A stretch of 64,000 bases of DNA from JBLMZW01 sp050259035 (GCA_050259035.1 JBLMZW010000022.1:1-64000), one strand, 5' to 3'. Counted from the first letter of the stretch, positions 26,090 to 35,069 are shown. Notes: generated by a model from the sequence alone, not told the origin. Program-made: numbers and translations.

Positions 26090-27070
26090 TCAGGCCTTAC
26101 CCGCTTCCCGGAATTTGTCTATAACGCGCAGAATATTTATCCCATTGGGGCACATGACCATACATCGGCCACATCCCGTGCAAAGCAGAGTGCCATATCG
26201 TTCCGGAAAAAATTGTAGCTTATGCAGAAAACGATTGCGAAAACGTTCTTTCTTATCATCGCTCGGGTTATGCCCGTCCACCATCTTGGGGTACTTCTGG
26301 TACATACAGGTATCCCAACACTGGAAACTATATCCTTCCTCCCCCCATATTGTTGCCTGTATGTCATAACAGTGGCAACTGGGGCAGGCATTGGTACACA
26401 GCCCACAGGTAATGCAGTTAAAGGAAATGTCGTCCCATAGGGGATCATCAAATTTATCCTTAAACATTTCTGCCAATCCCTCAGGATCTACCTGTTTCTT
26501 CAATGGCTGCACCTGAGGCAAGGCAACTTCCTGATCAACCAATAAATTCTTAATAAGTTCGGTAATCTCCTGGCCTCTGGCTGTAACCGGTTCCCATATC
26601 ATATCCTGGCGCCCGGTATCATGTATCAACACATCAGCATTGGGGTGAAGACGGTCTACCCCTAAAGACTCACAAAAGCAGGATCCCCCGGGCTGATAAC
26701 AGGGGCGGGCAATAAAAATAGATTTTTCCCGGCGGGCTTTATACAATTCGTCAACATACCCTGAATTTAAGAAAACCATGTCCAGGGCTTCCAGAGATCT
26801 AAGGTCGCAGGGTTTAATGCCAAAAATAATCCGATCCCTGATTTGGGCGAGGTCTACATCCTGTCCCTTATTTGCCGAAGAAGACGGCAGTAAAATATTC
26901 TTTGGAGCATTATAAGTGTTTACCGCTTCCAGGACCAATTCATCATCGGGATCATCAACCCATTGAAAAAAGTTACTAATTGCCCCCCGGGCTATGGGAG
27001 CAAAAACATCGAAACTTCCACATAAGATGTTGAGTGCTTCTTCTGTTTTTCTTGCTGGTAAGACTTTCAC
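26090..27070 (-). CDS. 4Fe-4S protein, AsrA/hydrogenase beta-like, of the Hdr cluster
   Basis: 326 residues from a GTG start after GGGAGGT. The C-terminal third carries two ferredoxin motifs: CITCGLCTNACP near 240 and CTGCGRCMVMCPNG near 305. Earlier Cys residues lie in IKPCDLRSL and in RPCYQPGGSCFC. The layout matches the family of anaerobic sulfite reductase A and sulfhydrogenase beta subunits, which pass electrons between carriers. It lies 109 bases downstream of HdrB, so it may connect ferredoxin or a dehydrogenase to the HdrCB pair. It could be a soluble electron-transfer subunit for an HdrA encoded elsewhere. Confidence 0.78.
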   Translation of the reverse strand: MKVLPARKTEEALNILCGSFDVFAPIARGAISNFFQWVDDPDDELVLEAVNTYNAPKNILLPSSSANKGQDVDLAQIRDRIIFGIKPCDLRSLEALDMVFLNSGYVDELYKARREKSIFIARPCYQPGGSCFCESLGVDRLHPNADVLIHDTGRQDMIWEPVTARGQEITELIKNLLVDQEVALPQVQPLKKQVDPEGLAEMFKDKFDDPLWDDISFNCITCGLCTNACPSCHCYDIQATIWGEEGYSFQCWDTCMYQKYPKMVDGHNPSDDKKERFRNRFLHKLQFFPERYGTLLCTGCGRCMVMCPNGINILRVIDKFREAGKA

Positions 27071-27179
27071 GTTCTACCTCCCTACATATATTCATCGGGG
27101 TTTTGACCCGATTATGGCTGAATAATTTAATACTCCTTCTTCAATCTTAAACCCATTTGATATGCCCGTTAGCCTACTC

Positions 27180-28094
27180 TTAACAGCATGGATGAGAAGG
27201 AAGAGTCACCTCATCCAAATCCTGCACCTTGGCCGACAATGACTCTATCAAGCTGCTCGCTTCGACAAAATGGCGATTTAGCCCTACCATGTTTGGTTTA
27301 TCACCGCAAGCAATTGCCACCAGTTCAGTTATATAATAAACCGGAAGGTTTAATTTCACCTTAAATCGCTTTTCAATTGCTTTCTGCCTCATATCCAAGT
27401 TCGACATACAGACCGGGCAGGCGGTGACAATAGAATCCGCTCCCATTTCGGCAGCTTTTTTAAGCAAGTCATATATTAACGGTAACCCTATATCCGGTTT
27501 AGATACTGACAGGCTGGCTCCACAGCACTCACTGCGGCCGTTCCAATCAACCGGAGCGGCACCGAGAGCCTCCATAATCCGGTCCATACTCCGGGGATAT
27601 TCTGGATCGTCAAAACCGGTTATCTCACTTGGACGTACTAAAAGACATCCGTAATAGCACGCCGGGCGCATACCTTTCAATGGATTGGTAACCCTGCTTT
27701 GAAGCTGTTCCAGGCCATAACGGTCAACCAGTAATTCCAAAATGGAAATGGTGCTGTTATCGCCCCGGTATTCCATTTCAATGGTTTTTTCAATTATTGC
27801 GCGATTTCTGGCGCTTTTCCTAACTTCATGTTCAGCCGCCCGGAACCGGTTGTAGCAAGCCGCACATGGAGCCAGTATATCCAGCCCTTCTTTCTCAGCC
27901 ATAGCCAAATTTCGGGCCGGTAAAGCCACAGCCAGAAGGCGGTCCACCGCATGGGCCGAACTGGCACCACAACAATTCCAGTCCGGGATCTCCCATAAGT
28001 CGATTCCTAATAAGGCTGCGGTACGTTGGGTCGATATTCTAAACTCTATAGCGGTGGAATCGGCTGAGCACCCGGGATAATACGCCAGTCTCAC
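27180..28094 (-). CDS. hdrB: Heterodisulfide reductase subunit B-like protein
   Basis: 304 residues from a GTG that overlaps the hdrC stop (GTGA), with AGGAGGTGGG upstream. Two CCG domains are visible: CCGASSAHAV followed by CAAC near 43-80, and CCGASLSVSK followed by CPVC near 193-230. They bind the non-cubane [4Fe-4S] clusters that act on disulfides in methanogen HdrB. In non-methanogens HdrB-like proteins take part in flavin-based electron bifurcation or lactate oxidation. No HdrA (flavin) gene is in the window. Confidence 0.9.
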   Translation of the reverse strand: MRLAYYPGCSADSTAIEFRISTQRTAALLGIDLWEIPDWNCCGASSAHAVDRLLAVALPARNLAMAEKEGLDILAPCAACYNRFRAAEHEVRKSARNRAIIEKTIEMEYRGDNSTISILELLVDRYGLEQLQSRVTNPLKGMRPACYYGCLLVRPSEITGFDDPEYPRSMDRIMEALGAAPVDWNGRSECCGASLSVSKPDIGLPLIYDLLKKAAEMGADSIVTACPVCMSNLDMRQKAIEKRFKVKLNLPVYYITELVAIACGDKPNMVGLNRHFVEASSLIESLSAKVQDLDEVTLPSHPCC

Positions 28095-28663
28095 TCCAAC
28101 CCACCTCCTAATTCTTTAACCCTTTTAAAAATGCGTTTTACAGTCTTTTGTCCCTTAATTAAATCAGGCAGCATTTTAGCCTTGCCTCGAACCAGCATCG
28201 AAGGAACCAGGTCCATATCCTTCATAGGTTTCATTGTCCGTAAATTATGCTCAACGACCATGCTTGCCTCATGGAGACGCCCAAATCGTTTAACAGAATT
28301 AAGGAATGCCAGATTGAACATAGCTACATCTTTATCGGTTTCTATCCCCCTGTTTCCTGCTTCGCGGCGAAGGGCATCCATCACGGCAGCTATATCAACA
28401 CCTCGCGGACAGCGCGTACTGCAGGTTTCACAGGTAGCGCAAAGCCATATACTTTTAGCCCCAAGAGCAGAATTAATAAGACCAAGCTGTAAGAATCGAA
28501 TTATTTGCCGAGGCGGGTAATCCATGGCGAAAGCTATCGGACAACCAGCTGTGCACTTACCGCATTGATAGCAGAGACTGCTTTTGGTACGGCTGTCGGC
28601 TTCAATAGCTTTAATCATTGCCCGGGCCTCACTATTGAAGGATAGAACAATTCTCTCCACCAT
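28091..28663 (-). CDS. hdrC: Heterodisulfide reductase subunit C-like 4Fe-4S protein
   Basis: 190 residues with two ferredoxin motifs: CYQCGKCTAGCP near residue 31 and CATCETCSTRCPRG near 75, followed by a helical C-terminal half. The ATG follows GGGGAGGGG. HdrC passes electrons to HdrB, and the two genes overlap by four bases. The leader upstream contains overlapping GC-rich palindromes. Confidence 0.9.
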   Translation of the reverse strand: MVERIVLSFNSEARAMIKAIEADSRTKSSLCYQCGKCTAGCPIAFAMDYPPRQIIRFLQLGLINSALGAKSIWLCATCETCSTRCPRGVDIAAVMDALRREAGNRGIETDKDVAMFNLAFLNSVKRFGRLHEASMVVEHNLRTMKPMKDMDLVPSMLVRGKAKMLPDLIKGQKTVKRIFKRVKELGGGLE

Positions 28664-29176
28664 TACCCCTCCCCTTTCTTTAGAATAATGTTCAGGGAGA
28701 CCAATTTGTATATTAAGTAATTATAGCTCTGAAGTATATTAATGTAAGGTTGCAGCCTTGGCAAGACCTGCCCTAAAGAAAAACTTTCCGGCCAAGGCCG
28801 GCAACTGGATAAACAATCCCTGGTGTCAGCCTTTTGGGCCCGGGCGCCTAACAATTATTCTTTTTGTTTCATTTAATCTGATACTGCTTTGTTTAAAAAT
28901 CGACCTTCTCCCCTATTATATCGGATTAAAATGGATCGCAGGGATTAAAAGTATGTCCGTTATTAAGTGTGAGGCAAAATCGGCCAGCTTCCTCCAATAC
29001 AAGGGGCTTGGCGAACTGCAAATGGGAAATGACCCCAGTTGGTTATTAACGAGAGGCTAATTATATCTATCGAAGAACAATATTAATATTTTGGTTCTCG
29101 GCTTTAACTTTGGGAAAGGATATATTTAAGATAATGGTGAAATATGCCACAACCAAAACCATTGCGGGGTGAATTG
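28664..29176. other. Intergenic region with overlapping palindromes upstream of hdrC and thiL
   Basis: About 510 bases without a gene I can support. CCGGCC-AA-GGCCGG (28788-28801) overlaps the right arm of GCCTTGGC / GCCAAGGC (28755-28762 and 28791-28798), so the two hairpins exclude each other. GGGCCCGGGCGCC follows near 28838. A 100-codon plus-strand frame across this region lacks a ribosome site. The palindromes lie about 90-140 bases upstream of hdrC on the minus strand. Confidence 0.35.
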
Positions 29177-30184
29177 ATGCGAATCAAGGATATCGGAGAA
29201 GGCAGATTAATTAAAGAAATCATTTCTGGTCAAAAACAGAAACTAAAGGACGACATAATAATAGGCATTGGCGATGATGCCGCCGTAGTCAGAAATCCAT
29301 CTGACTGCTTCACTCTCATGACCTGTCACATGGCGGTTGAGAATTCTCATTTCCTGCTTGCATGGTCTACCCCATTTCAAATTGGTTATAAAGCGGTAAC
29401 CAGAAGCGTTGCTGACATTGAAGCCATGGGAGGTATTTCAAATCACCTCCTGGTCGGGCTCGCTCTTCCACCAGAAACTGATATTGAGTTTATTATTGGT
29501 CTATACCAGGGGATCAACACAGCCTGTGGCAAATGCGGGATTACTGTGATCGGCGGAGACATTTCCAGCTGTCCAGGCCCCATCGTCATCAGTATGACCC
29601 TGAATGGCAAGGTTAAATCAGAACATCTAACCCGAAAAGATGGTGCCAACCCCGGTGATCTTATTGTGGTAACTGGTCATCTGGGAGCAGCAGCAGCCGG
29701 GTTGCATCTTTTAAAGGAAGGTATATGGGCAAACAGTGACTCGGCCCGGACGGTTATAAGAAAGCAAGTACAACCTGAGCCTCCAGTCGCCAAGGGATCA
29801 TCCCTCGCTCAAACCGGAGCAGTTACTGCCATGAATGATATCAGTGATAGTTTGATTGCCAACCTAAACAACATCTGCCGTTCCGGCCGGGTGGGAGCTA
29901 TAATCAGGCTTAGTGATTTGCCATTGTCCGAAGCGGCCAGCGAAATTGCCCGGGACTTAAACTACGATCCAGTTAAGTGGGCTTTATATGGCGGTGAAGA
30001 TTATGAACTGGTGGCTGCGGTTGATCAAGTACGATTCAACGACGTTAACCAGGTATTACGTTCTTCGGGAAAAGAGTTATATGAAATAGGAAAAATAACC
30101 GAGGAGCAAGGAATTTGGGGACAGGATAATAAAGGCAACCGGTTTCCGATAGAACCCAAAGGACATGATCATTTTCAGGGCTAG
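29177..30184 (+). CDS. thiL: Thiamine-monophosphate kinase
   Basis: 335 residues from the ATG at 29177 after GGGGTG; an ATG 11 codons upstream is possible. Family motifs are IGIGDDAAVV near residue 30, SVADIEAMGG near 75, GGDISSCPGPIVISMT near 130 and GEDYELV near 265. ThiL phosphorylates thiamine monophosphate to the active diphosphate. The gene lies just upstream of a TPP riboswitch and thiamine-precursor transport genes, but is not itself under that riboswitch. Confidence 0.94.
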   Translation: MRIKDIGEGRLIKEIISGQKQKLKDDIIIGIGDDAAVVRNPSDCFTLMTCHMAVENSHFLLAWSTPFQIGYKAVTRSVADIEAMGGISNHLLVGLALPPETDIEFIIGLYQGINTACGKCGITVIGGDISSCPGPIVISMTLNGKVKSEHLTRKDGANPGDLIVVTGHLGAAAAGLHLLKEGIWANSDSARTVIRKQVQPEPPVAKGSSLAQTGAVTAMNDISDSLIANLNNICRSGRVGAIIRLSDLPLSEAASEIARDLNYDPVKWALYGGEDYELVAAVDQVRFNDVNQVLRSSGKELYEIGKITEEQGIWGQDNKGNRFPIEPKGHDHFQG

Positions 30185-30224
30185 TTCATTCCAACTGAGC
30201 TGTCTGTCCAAATAACCTTTGAGC

Positions 30225-30253
30225 TTGAAAAAGCAAAGGGAAATCTTTATTAT
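30225..30253 (+). promoter_or_regulatory. Promoter of the TPP-riboswitch operon
   Basis: -35 TTGAAA (30225-30230), a 17-base spacer and -10 TATTAT (30248-30253), placing the start site near 30260, a little before the riboswitch. Confidence 0.6.
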
Positions 30254-30285
30254 TAGGATAACAAATGTTGAATATAATTGAATAA

Positions 30286-30370
30286 ACGGGGAGCTGAGTT
30301 AATCGGCTGAGAAAGAACCAGGTTCTGACCCGCTGACCTGATCTGGGTAATGCCAGCGTAGGGATAAAAT
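30286..30370 (+). promoter_or_regulatory. TPP (THI-box) riboswitch
   Basis: The conserved THI-box elements are all present: ACGGGGAGCTGAG, the CTGAGA pyrimidine-sensing loop, ACCCGCTGACCTGATCTGGG and TAATGCCAGCGTAGGGA. The element precedes a terminator hairpin and the thiamine-fold/ThiXYZ-type genes, so TPP binding should cause premature termination. Confidence 0.95.
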
Positions 30371-30388
30371 TACTACATGTAATTCATG

Positions 30389-30428
30389 ACCATTTATCCT
30401 CTTCGGGTGAATGGTTTTATTCTTTTTA
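30389..30428 (+). terminator. Riboswitch expression-platform terminator
   Basis: Stem ACCATTTATCC / GGGTGAATGGT with TCTTC loop, followed by TTTATTCTTTTT, ending just before the ribosome site of the next gene. Confidence 0.85.
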
Positions 30429-30441
30429 GGAGGTGAATCTA

Positions 30442-30726
30442 ATGCTTTGTAATGTATCATTGCAGATTATCCCGAATGTTCCCGAGGTAGAGCTCTACCC
30501 GCTGGTAGACCAGGTAATTTCTTTGATCAAGGATTCCGGGGTGAATTATGTAGTTGGACCTATGGAAACTACTATGGAGGGAGAACTGCTCATTTTGTTA
30601 GGTTTGGTCCAACAGGCCTTAGACCTGTGTGTAAAAGAAGGGGCCAATCGGGTCCTGGCAGTGGTCAAAGTCGATTACAAAGTCGGGGGCGTAACTATTA
30701 ATGAAAAGATTCACAAATACAAATAA
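30442..30726 (+). CDS. MTH1187/YkoF-family thiamine-binding protein
   Basis: 94 residues from the ATG at 30442 after AGGAGGTGAATCTA; a GTG inside that ribosome site is not used. The sequence fits the MTH1187 fold (VSLQIIPNV, VDQVISLIKDSGVNYVVGPMETTMEGE). Proteins of this family bind thiamine or its pyrimidine and are often encoded with thiamine transporters. The gene directly follows the TPP riboswitch and overlaps the permease gene by 26 bases, which supports a role as a cytosolic or regulatory thiamine-binding partner of the transporter. Confidence 0.85.
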   Translation: MLCNVSLQIIPNVPEVELYPLVDQVISLIKDSGVNYVVGPMETTMEGELLILLGLVQQALDLCVKEGANRVLAVVKVDYKVGGVTINEKIHKYK

Positions 30727-31471
30727 TTTTTTCCCCACCGGTTTGATTTTAGGTTTTTTAGCTGTTTGGGAAGGGATAGTTCGCTGGCAGGCCATCCCTA
30801 ATTACATCCTTCCTGGACCCTTTGAGGTGGCTGTAAGCTTTTATAAAAACTTTCCCATTATAGTCAGCCATTCGGCCGTCACCATACTTGAATGTATAAT
30901 GGGATTCATACTGGCTGTCCTGTTGGCATTTATAATCGCGATATTAATGGACGAAATTAAACCGTTCAAAGAGGCAGTTTACCCCTTGCTCATAGCATCG
31001 CAGACCGTACCCATAATATTTATAGCACCTCTGTTCATAATCTGGTTTGGCTATGGAATCATGCCCAAAATAATAGTGGTGGTTCTGGTCTGCTTCTTCC
31101 CTATTGCTATCAATTTTTTAAGTGGTCTGGCCGGAATCGATCAGGACTATATTAATCTTTTTAGATCCATGCGGGCTTCCCGCCTGCAAACTCTTCGCCT
31201 GGTTAAAATTCCTTTGGCTATGCCGACATTTTTTTCTGGTTTGAAAATTTCAGCCACTTACAGTGTAATGGGGGCGGTAATAGGGGAATGGCTGGGAGCT
31301 GAGCGGGGCCTGGGATTGTATATGACACTTTCTCAACATTCTTTTCAGGTTGACCGGGTTTTTGCTGCGATACTGGCTATTACGATTTTAAGTCTGATTC
31401 TTTTCGGTATGATTTCCGCATTGGAGAAGTTAATAATACCCTGGTGGGCCGAGACAGCCCGGGATATTTAA
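30701..31471 (+). CDS. thiX: ABC transporter permease, ThiX-type
   Basis: 256 residues with six membrane helices and the permease EAA-loop sequence (FRSMRASRLQTLRLVKIPLAMP near 147). It belongs to the SsuC/TauC/ThiX group. It starts inside the thiamine-binding-fold gene and is followed by the substrate-binding lipoprotein and the ATPase. It probably imports a thiamine pyrimidine precursor such as HMP or formylaminopyrimidine; the riboswitch supports this over sulfonate or nitrate. Confidence 0.85.
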   Translation: MKRFTNTNNFFPTGLILGFLAVWEGIVRWQAIPNYILPGPFEVAVSFYKNFPIIVSHSAVTILECIMGFILAVLLAFIIAILMDEIKPFKEAVYPLLIASQTVPIIFIAPLFIIWFGYGIMPKIIVVVLVCFFPIAINFLSGLAGIDQDYINLFRSMRASRLQTLRLVKIPLAMPTFFSGLKISATYSVMGAVIGEWLGAERGLGLYMTLSQHSFQVDRVFAAILAITILSLILFGMISALEKLIIPWWAETARDI

Positions 31472-31501
31472 AAGTATAAATTAGGAAGGAGGAATAAATA
31501 G

Positions 31502-32485
31502 GTGAAAAAAGTGCTGGCAATTTTATTGGCAGGTTTGTTATTGGCAGCCCCTGCAGGCTGCGGCAAAAAGCCTGCAAACAATTCTCAGAAGTTGGACAAG
31601 GTTACCGTTCTATTGGATTGGACACCCAATACCAACCACACTGGTATCTATGTTGCCGACCAGCTGGGTTATTACCGAAAACAAGGGATTGAAGTTAAAA
31701 TCGTTCAGCCCAGTTCCGGGGGGGCAGCCGAATTAGTGGCAGCGGGTCAAGGTGATTTTGGATTTAGCTACCAGGAAGAGGTGACAATAGCCCGAACCAA
31801 GGGGCTACCCATTAAAGCTATTGCAGCGGTGATACAGCACAATACCTCGGGGTTCGCTTCACCGTCTGGAAAAGGAATAAAGACGCCGAAGGACTTTGAA
31901 GGCAGGACCTACGGCGGCTGGGGTTCACCCGCAGAAGAAGCTATGATCAAAGCATTGACCAGTCAGGTAAAAGCTGATTTCAGTAGAGTAAAGATAGTCA
32001 ACATAGGTACCGCGGACTTTTTTACCAGCGTGCAGAAGGATGTGGATTTTGCCTGGATTTTCTGGGGGTGGACCGGAATCGAGTCCGAGATTAGAGGCAT
32101 GCCTCTAAATTTTATTAAGTTAAGGGATTACAACCAGGCATTGGACTTTTACTCGCCGGTGCTAATCGCCAGCGAAAAAACTATTAATTCAAACCCCGGA
32201 CTGGTAAAAAGATTTATGAAAGCAACTGCCCAGGGATACGATTACAGTATAAAGAATTCGGATAAGGCCGCTCAAATCCTAACCGTCCAAGTTCCCGAAC
32301 TCAATAAAGATCTAGTGGTTACAAGTCAGAAGTACCTGGCGGGAGAATATCAGAGTGATGCGTCACGCTGGGGAGAAATGTCGGCTGAAAGATGGAAACT
32401 GTATGGAGATTGGATGTACTCTCAGGGATTGCTTGAGAAGAAACTGGATTATAAACAGGCGTTTACTAACAAGTTTTTGCCCTAA
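31502..32485 (+). CDS. thiY: Substrate-binding lipoprotein of pyrimidine transporter, ThiY-type
   Basis: 327 residues from a GTG after AGGAGGA. The lipoprotein signal ends at lipobox PAGC. The NMT1/THI5-like domain begins with VTVLLDWTPNTNHTGIYVA, the hallmark of ThiY/THI5-like proteins that bind pyrimidine moieties of thiamine, and continues with SSGGAAELVAAGQGDFGF. It delivers the ligand to the ThiX permease at the outer face of the membrane. Confidence 0.9.
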   Translation: MKKVLAILLAGLLLAAPAGCGKKPANNSQKLDKVTVLLDWTPNTNHTGIYVADQLGYYRKQGIEVKIVQPSSGGAAELVAAGQGDFGFSYQEEVTIARTKGLPIKAIAAVIQHNTSGFASPSGKGIKTPKDFEGRTYGGWGSPAEEAMIKALTSQVKADFSRVKIVNIGTADFFTSVQKDVDFAWIFWGWTGIESEIRGMPLNFIKLRDYNQALDFYSPVLIASEKTINSNPGLVKRFMKATAQGYDYSIKNSDKAAQILTVQVPELNKDLVVTSQKYLAGEYQSDASRWGEMSAERWKLYGDWMYSQGLLEKKLDYKQAFTNKFLP

Positions 32486-32506
32486 AAAAGCAAGGAGTAC
32501 GGTCAA

Positions 32507-33247
32507 ATGCCTAAACTGGTTATAAGTGAAATTAAAAAGACTTTGGGAACCCTGTTGACCCTGCAGGAAATCAGCATCCAGGCTGAAGAAGGGACCGTGG
32601 TCGGCATTTTGGGGCCCAGCGGGTGTGGTAAAACAACTCTTTTGCATATAGTTGCCGGGCTTATGGTCCCCGACAGCGGTAAAGTAATGATCAATGATAA
32701 GGATGTTACGGGGAGTCCGGGTTATGTAAGTTACATGCAGCAAAAGGATTTATTGCTTCCTTCTCGTACCGTAATTGATAATGTATCTATTCCTCTAGTT
32801 CTGCAGGGGATTCCTGCACGAGAAGCACGAGCCCGGGCCAGTGCCTATCTGGCCCGGTTCGGCTTGGAGGGATTCGAAAACTATTATCCGAGGCAACTTT
32901 CAGGGGGTATGCGGCAACGAGCCGCCATACTCAGAACTTATTTATTTTCCAGCGATATACTTCTTTTTGATGAACCCTTCGCTGCTTTGGATGCAATCAC
33001 CAGGGCCAGGATGAATACCTGGCTGGTGGATGTTCTAAATGAACTGGGGCCAACTGTATTATTGGTAACCCACGATGTTGATGAGGCCTTGCACCTGTGT
33101 AACAAAATATACGTATTGTCCGACTGTCCAACCAGGATTAAGCTGGTCACAGAAGTGCCTTTTTACCGCTCCTCAAACATGCGCACTATCACTGACCCAC
33201 TCTACCAAACAACCCGCGATTCCATCCTTGATTCCCTATCAGTCTGA
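32507..33247 (+). CDS. thiZ: ABC transporter ATPase, ThiZ-type
   Basis: 246 residues with Walker A GPSGCGKTTL near 36, a Q-loop, signature LSGGMRQRA near 128 and Walker B ILLFDEPFAALD near 150. It completes the three-component importer with the permease and lipoprotein upstream. The gene ends five bases before the convergent ABC-2 permease gene, with no terminator between them. Confidence 0.9.
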   Translation: MPKLVISEIKKTLGTLLTLQEISIQAEEGTVVGILGPSGCGKTTLLHIVAGLMVPDSGKVMINDKDVTGSPGYVSYMQQKDLLLPSRTVIDNVSIPLVLQGIPAREARARASAYLARFGLEGFENYYPRQLSGGMRQRAAILRTYLFSSDILLFDEPFAALDAITRARMNTWLVDVLNELGPTVLLVTHDVDEALHLCNKIYVLSDCPTRIKLVTEVPFYRSSNMRTITDPLYQTTRDSILDSLSV

Positions 33248-33252
33248 TCAAG

Positions 33253-34014
33253 TTACAATTCCACCCGATGATCGTAAACCAGGATTGCGGCTACAAACGC
33301 AATAACAGCCATCAATAGAACCACGGCAAGGTTTATCCCCATTAACTGTAAAGGCGGGGTCAAGTTATCAACCATCTGAACCTGAGAAAGGCCCTGCCAA
33401 ATTGTTGCCATAACCTTGCCCATGATCCACAGGGTCACGATAAACACAAACGCAGTCAAAAGCCCGGCCCCTCTTTTTACCAACCGGCCGGTAACCTGGC
33501 TAAAAAAACTGATGTTTATGATATAGGCAATAATGGCGAAAATAATAAAGAATATCATTATTGCCCCCTTGAGTAATTCCACCCTTTGCTCAGGCGTTAT
33601 TCTTGCTGCCAACTGCCGGTAAACTTCCCCTATATCCGAGGCAAAGCTTAAGCCCATGATAAGCCCGGTAACGGAGGTTATAACCATACCGATTAATGCT
33701 ACAGTTAATAGAGCACTTAATTTAGATCCCAGAACACTGGCTCCCTTCACCGGTAGGGAAAGAGTAAGGTAGATACTATTGGTAGTCCATTCCCGGCTAA
33801 TCATCTTAAAGGATGAAACCACCGGAAGGAAGATAGTCAGCCCCATCAAAGAAATTAGAGGCATTATCAATATGGGGGTAAAACGGGAATCAATGGTTAC
33901 CATCAAAATCAGAATTAAGACAGACATTCCGGCCACTACTAAAATCTCAGGAACAACTTCCCTCATTTCCTTTTTATAAAGAGCTGCAAATTTCGAACTT
34001 GCGCTAATTGGCAT
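33253..34014 (-). CDS. ABC-2-type transporter permease
   Basis: 253 residues with about six membrane helices, including a FFIIFAIIAYIINISFF segment and a C-terminal FVAAILVYDHRVEL. The first gene-side residues (SSKFAALYKKEMREV) fit the ABC-2 pattern. It overlaps the ATPase gene by 11 bases, and together with the GntR gene forms a YtrA-YtrB-like operon. The likely function is export of a peptide, lantibiotic-like or other compound, with the substrate unknown. Confidence 0.82.
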   Translation of the reverse strand: MPISASSKFAALYKKEMREVVPEILVVAGMSVLILILMVTIDSRFTPILIMPLISLMGLTIFLPVVSSFKMISREWTTNSIYLTLSLPVKGASVLGSKLSALLTVALIGMVITSVTGLIMGLSFASDIGEVYRQLAARITPEQRVELLKGAIMIFFIIFAIIAYIINISFFSQVTGRLVKRGAGLLTAFVFIVTLWIMGKVMATIWQGLSQVQMVDNLTPPLQLMGINLAVVLLMAVIAFVAAILVYDHRVEL

Positions 34015-34699
34015 CCCGAAACGCCTCCTTCATGATTTCTACTAATGAAGTTCCGCGGTTGGCTCGTAATTCTTCTGCATCTCCCGCCAGGTGAATCTTC
34101 CCCTGATTGAGAAAGACTACCTCGTCGACCAGATTCTCAACATCCCTTATTTCATGAGTTGAAATAATAATGGTCTGTTCTCCATCTCGAAAATCCCTTA
34201 TCAGGGTTTGTATTATTTGATCGCGAGTAAGGATGTCAATACCAGAAAGAGGCTCGTCCAGGAACAGGTATGGTGATTGTCGTGATACAGCCAGGAGTAA
34301 TTTGCATTTGGCCCGTTGTCCCTTAGAGATCTTTGCCAGTTTCATTCCCTCATGCAAATTGAGGAAGGTAACCAGTTCGCGGTACTTAGATTCATTCCAA
34401 TCTGCATAGAATGATTGCATAAATTGAGCTGCTTGTTTAAGAGTCATCCAGGAATACAGGTGATCAACCTCGGGCAGGTAAGCGATATGATCTTTATAAT
34501 TCGCCGGAGCTTGATCATCCACAGTTACTACGCCTTGGTCAGGACGATTTATCCCTGTAGCCAATTTTAACGTGGTTGATTTCCCCGCTCCATTAGGTCC
34601 AAACAAGCCGATAATCTTGCCCCGGTTAAAAATAATGTTAAGGTTATCCAATGCTTTTACCATACCGAATGATTTACTTACTCCCTGAAACTGTATCAT
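34004..34699 (-). CDS. ABC transporter ATPase, YtrB/CcmA-type
   Basis: 231 residues with Walker A GPNGAGKSTTLKL near 34, a signature reading ISKGQRAK (variant of LSGGQ) near 125 and Walker B YLFLDEPLSGID near 145. It belongs to the single-domain ATPases that pair with an ABC-2 permease. The start overlaps the GntR gene by 26 bases, consistent with one transcript. Confidence 0.88.
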   Translation of the reverse strand: MIQFQGVSKSFGMVKALDNLNIIFNRGKIIGLFGPNGAGKSTTLKLATGINRPDQGVVTVDDQAPANYKDHIAYLPEVDHLYSWMTLKQAAQFMQSFYADWNESKYRELVTFLNLHEGMKLAKISKGQRAKCKLLLAVSRQSPYLFLDEPLSGIDILTRDQIIQTLIRDFRDGEQTIIISTHEIRDVENLVDEVVFLNQGKIHLAGDAEELRANRGTSLVEIMKEAFRDAN

Positions 34700-35069
34700 T
34701 TATATACACCTCCTCTTTACTCATATGGTTTGAGACCAACTCAATTATTTCTTTCCCTTCGTACCCGAGTGCCTTCATTTCGTTCACATAATACTCCAGT
34801 ACCTGGGTAGCCATATCTCCTCTTATCCTGGTTAGGTTTTCCTGATCTATTCGAATAAAAGTGCCCTGGCCCCGAACCGTTTCAACAATATTCATGGATT
34901 CCATCTCCCGGTAAGCCCTTTGAACTGTGTTGGGATTAACTCGGTAATTTTCTGCGTATTCTCGTTGGGAAGGAATTTTATCACCGGCCTGGAGTTCTCC
35001 ACGAACCAGCTTTTTTTTAAAATCGTCGATAATTTGGCGGTATATCGGCTGCCCGGTATCAAAATCCAT
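34674..35069 (-). CDS. GntR-family regulator, YtrA subfamily
   Basis: 131 residues from the ATG at 35069 after GGAGGTGATGGT. The winged-helix domain fills the first 75 residues (PIYRQIIDDFKKKLVRGEL, KIPSQREYAENYRVNPNTVQRAYREME, GQGTFI). A short C-terminal helix rather than an effector domain is typical of YtrA. It probably represses its own operon through the palindrome that lies between the promoter and the start. Confidence 0.9.
   Translation of the reverse strand: MDFDTGQPIYRQIIDDFKKKLVRGELQAGDKIPSQREYAENYRVNPNTVQRAYREMESMNIVETVRGQGTFIRIDQENLTRIRGDMATQVLEYYVNEMKALGYEGKEIIELVSNHMSKEEVYINDTVSGSK

Noticed and set aside
28751..28772. AGACCTGCC resembling a cobalamin-riboswitch B12 box
   Set aside because: No GCCACTG motif or other B12-riboswitch elements lie upstream, and no cobalamin genes are nearby.
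28758..29060. 100-codon plus-strand frame upstream of thiL
   Set aside because: No ribosome site and no recognisable family; it covers the palindrome region.
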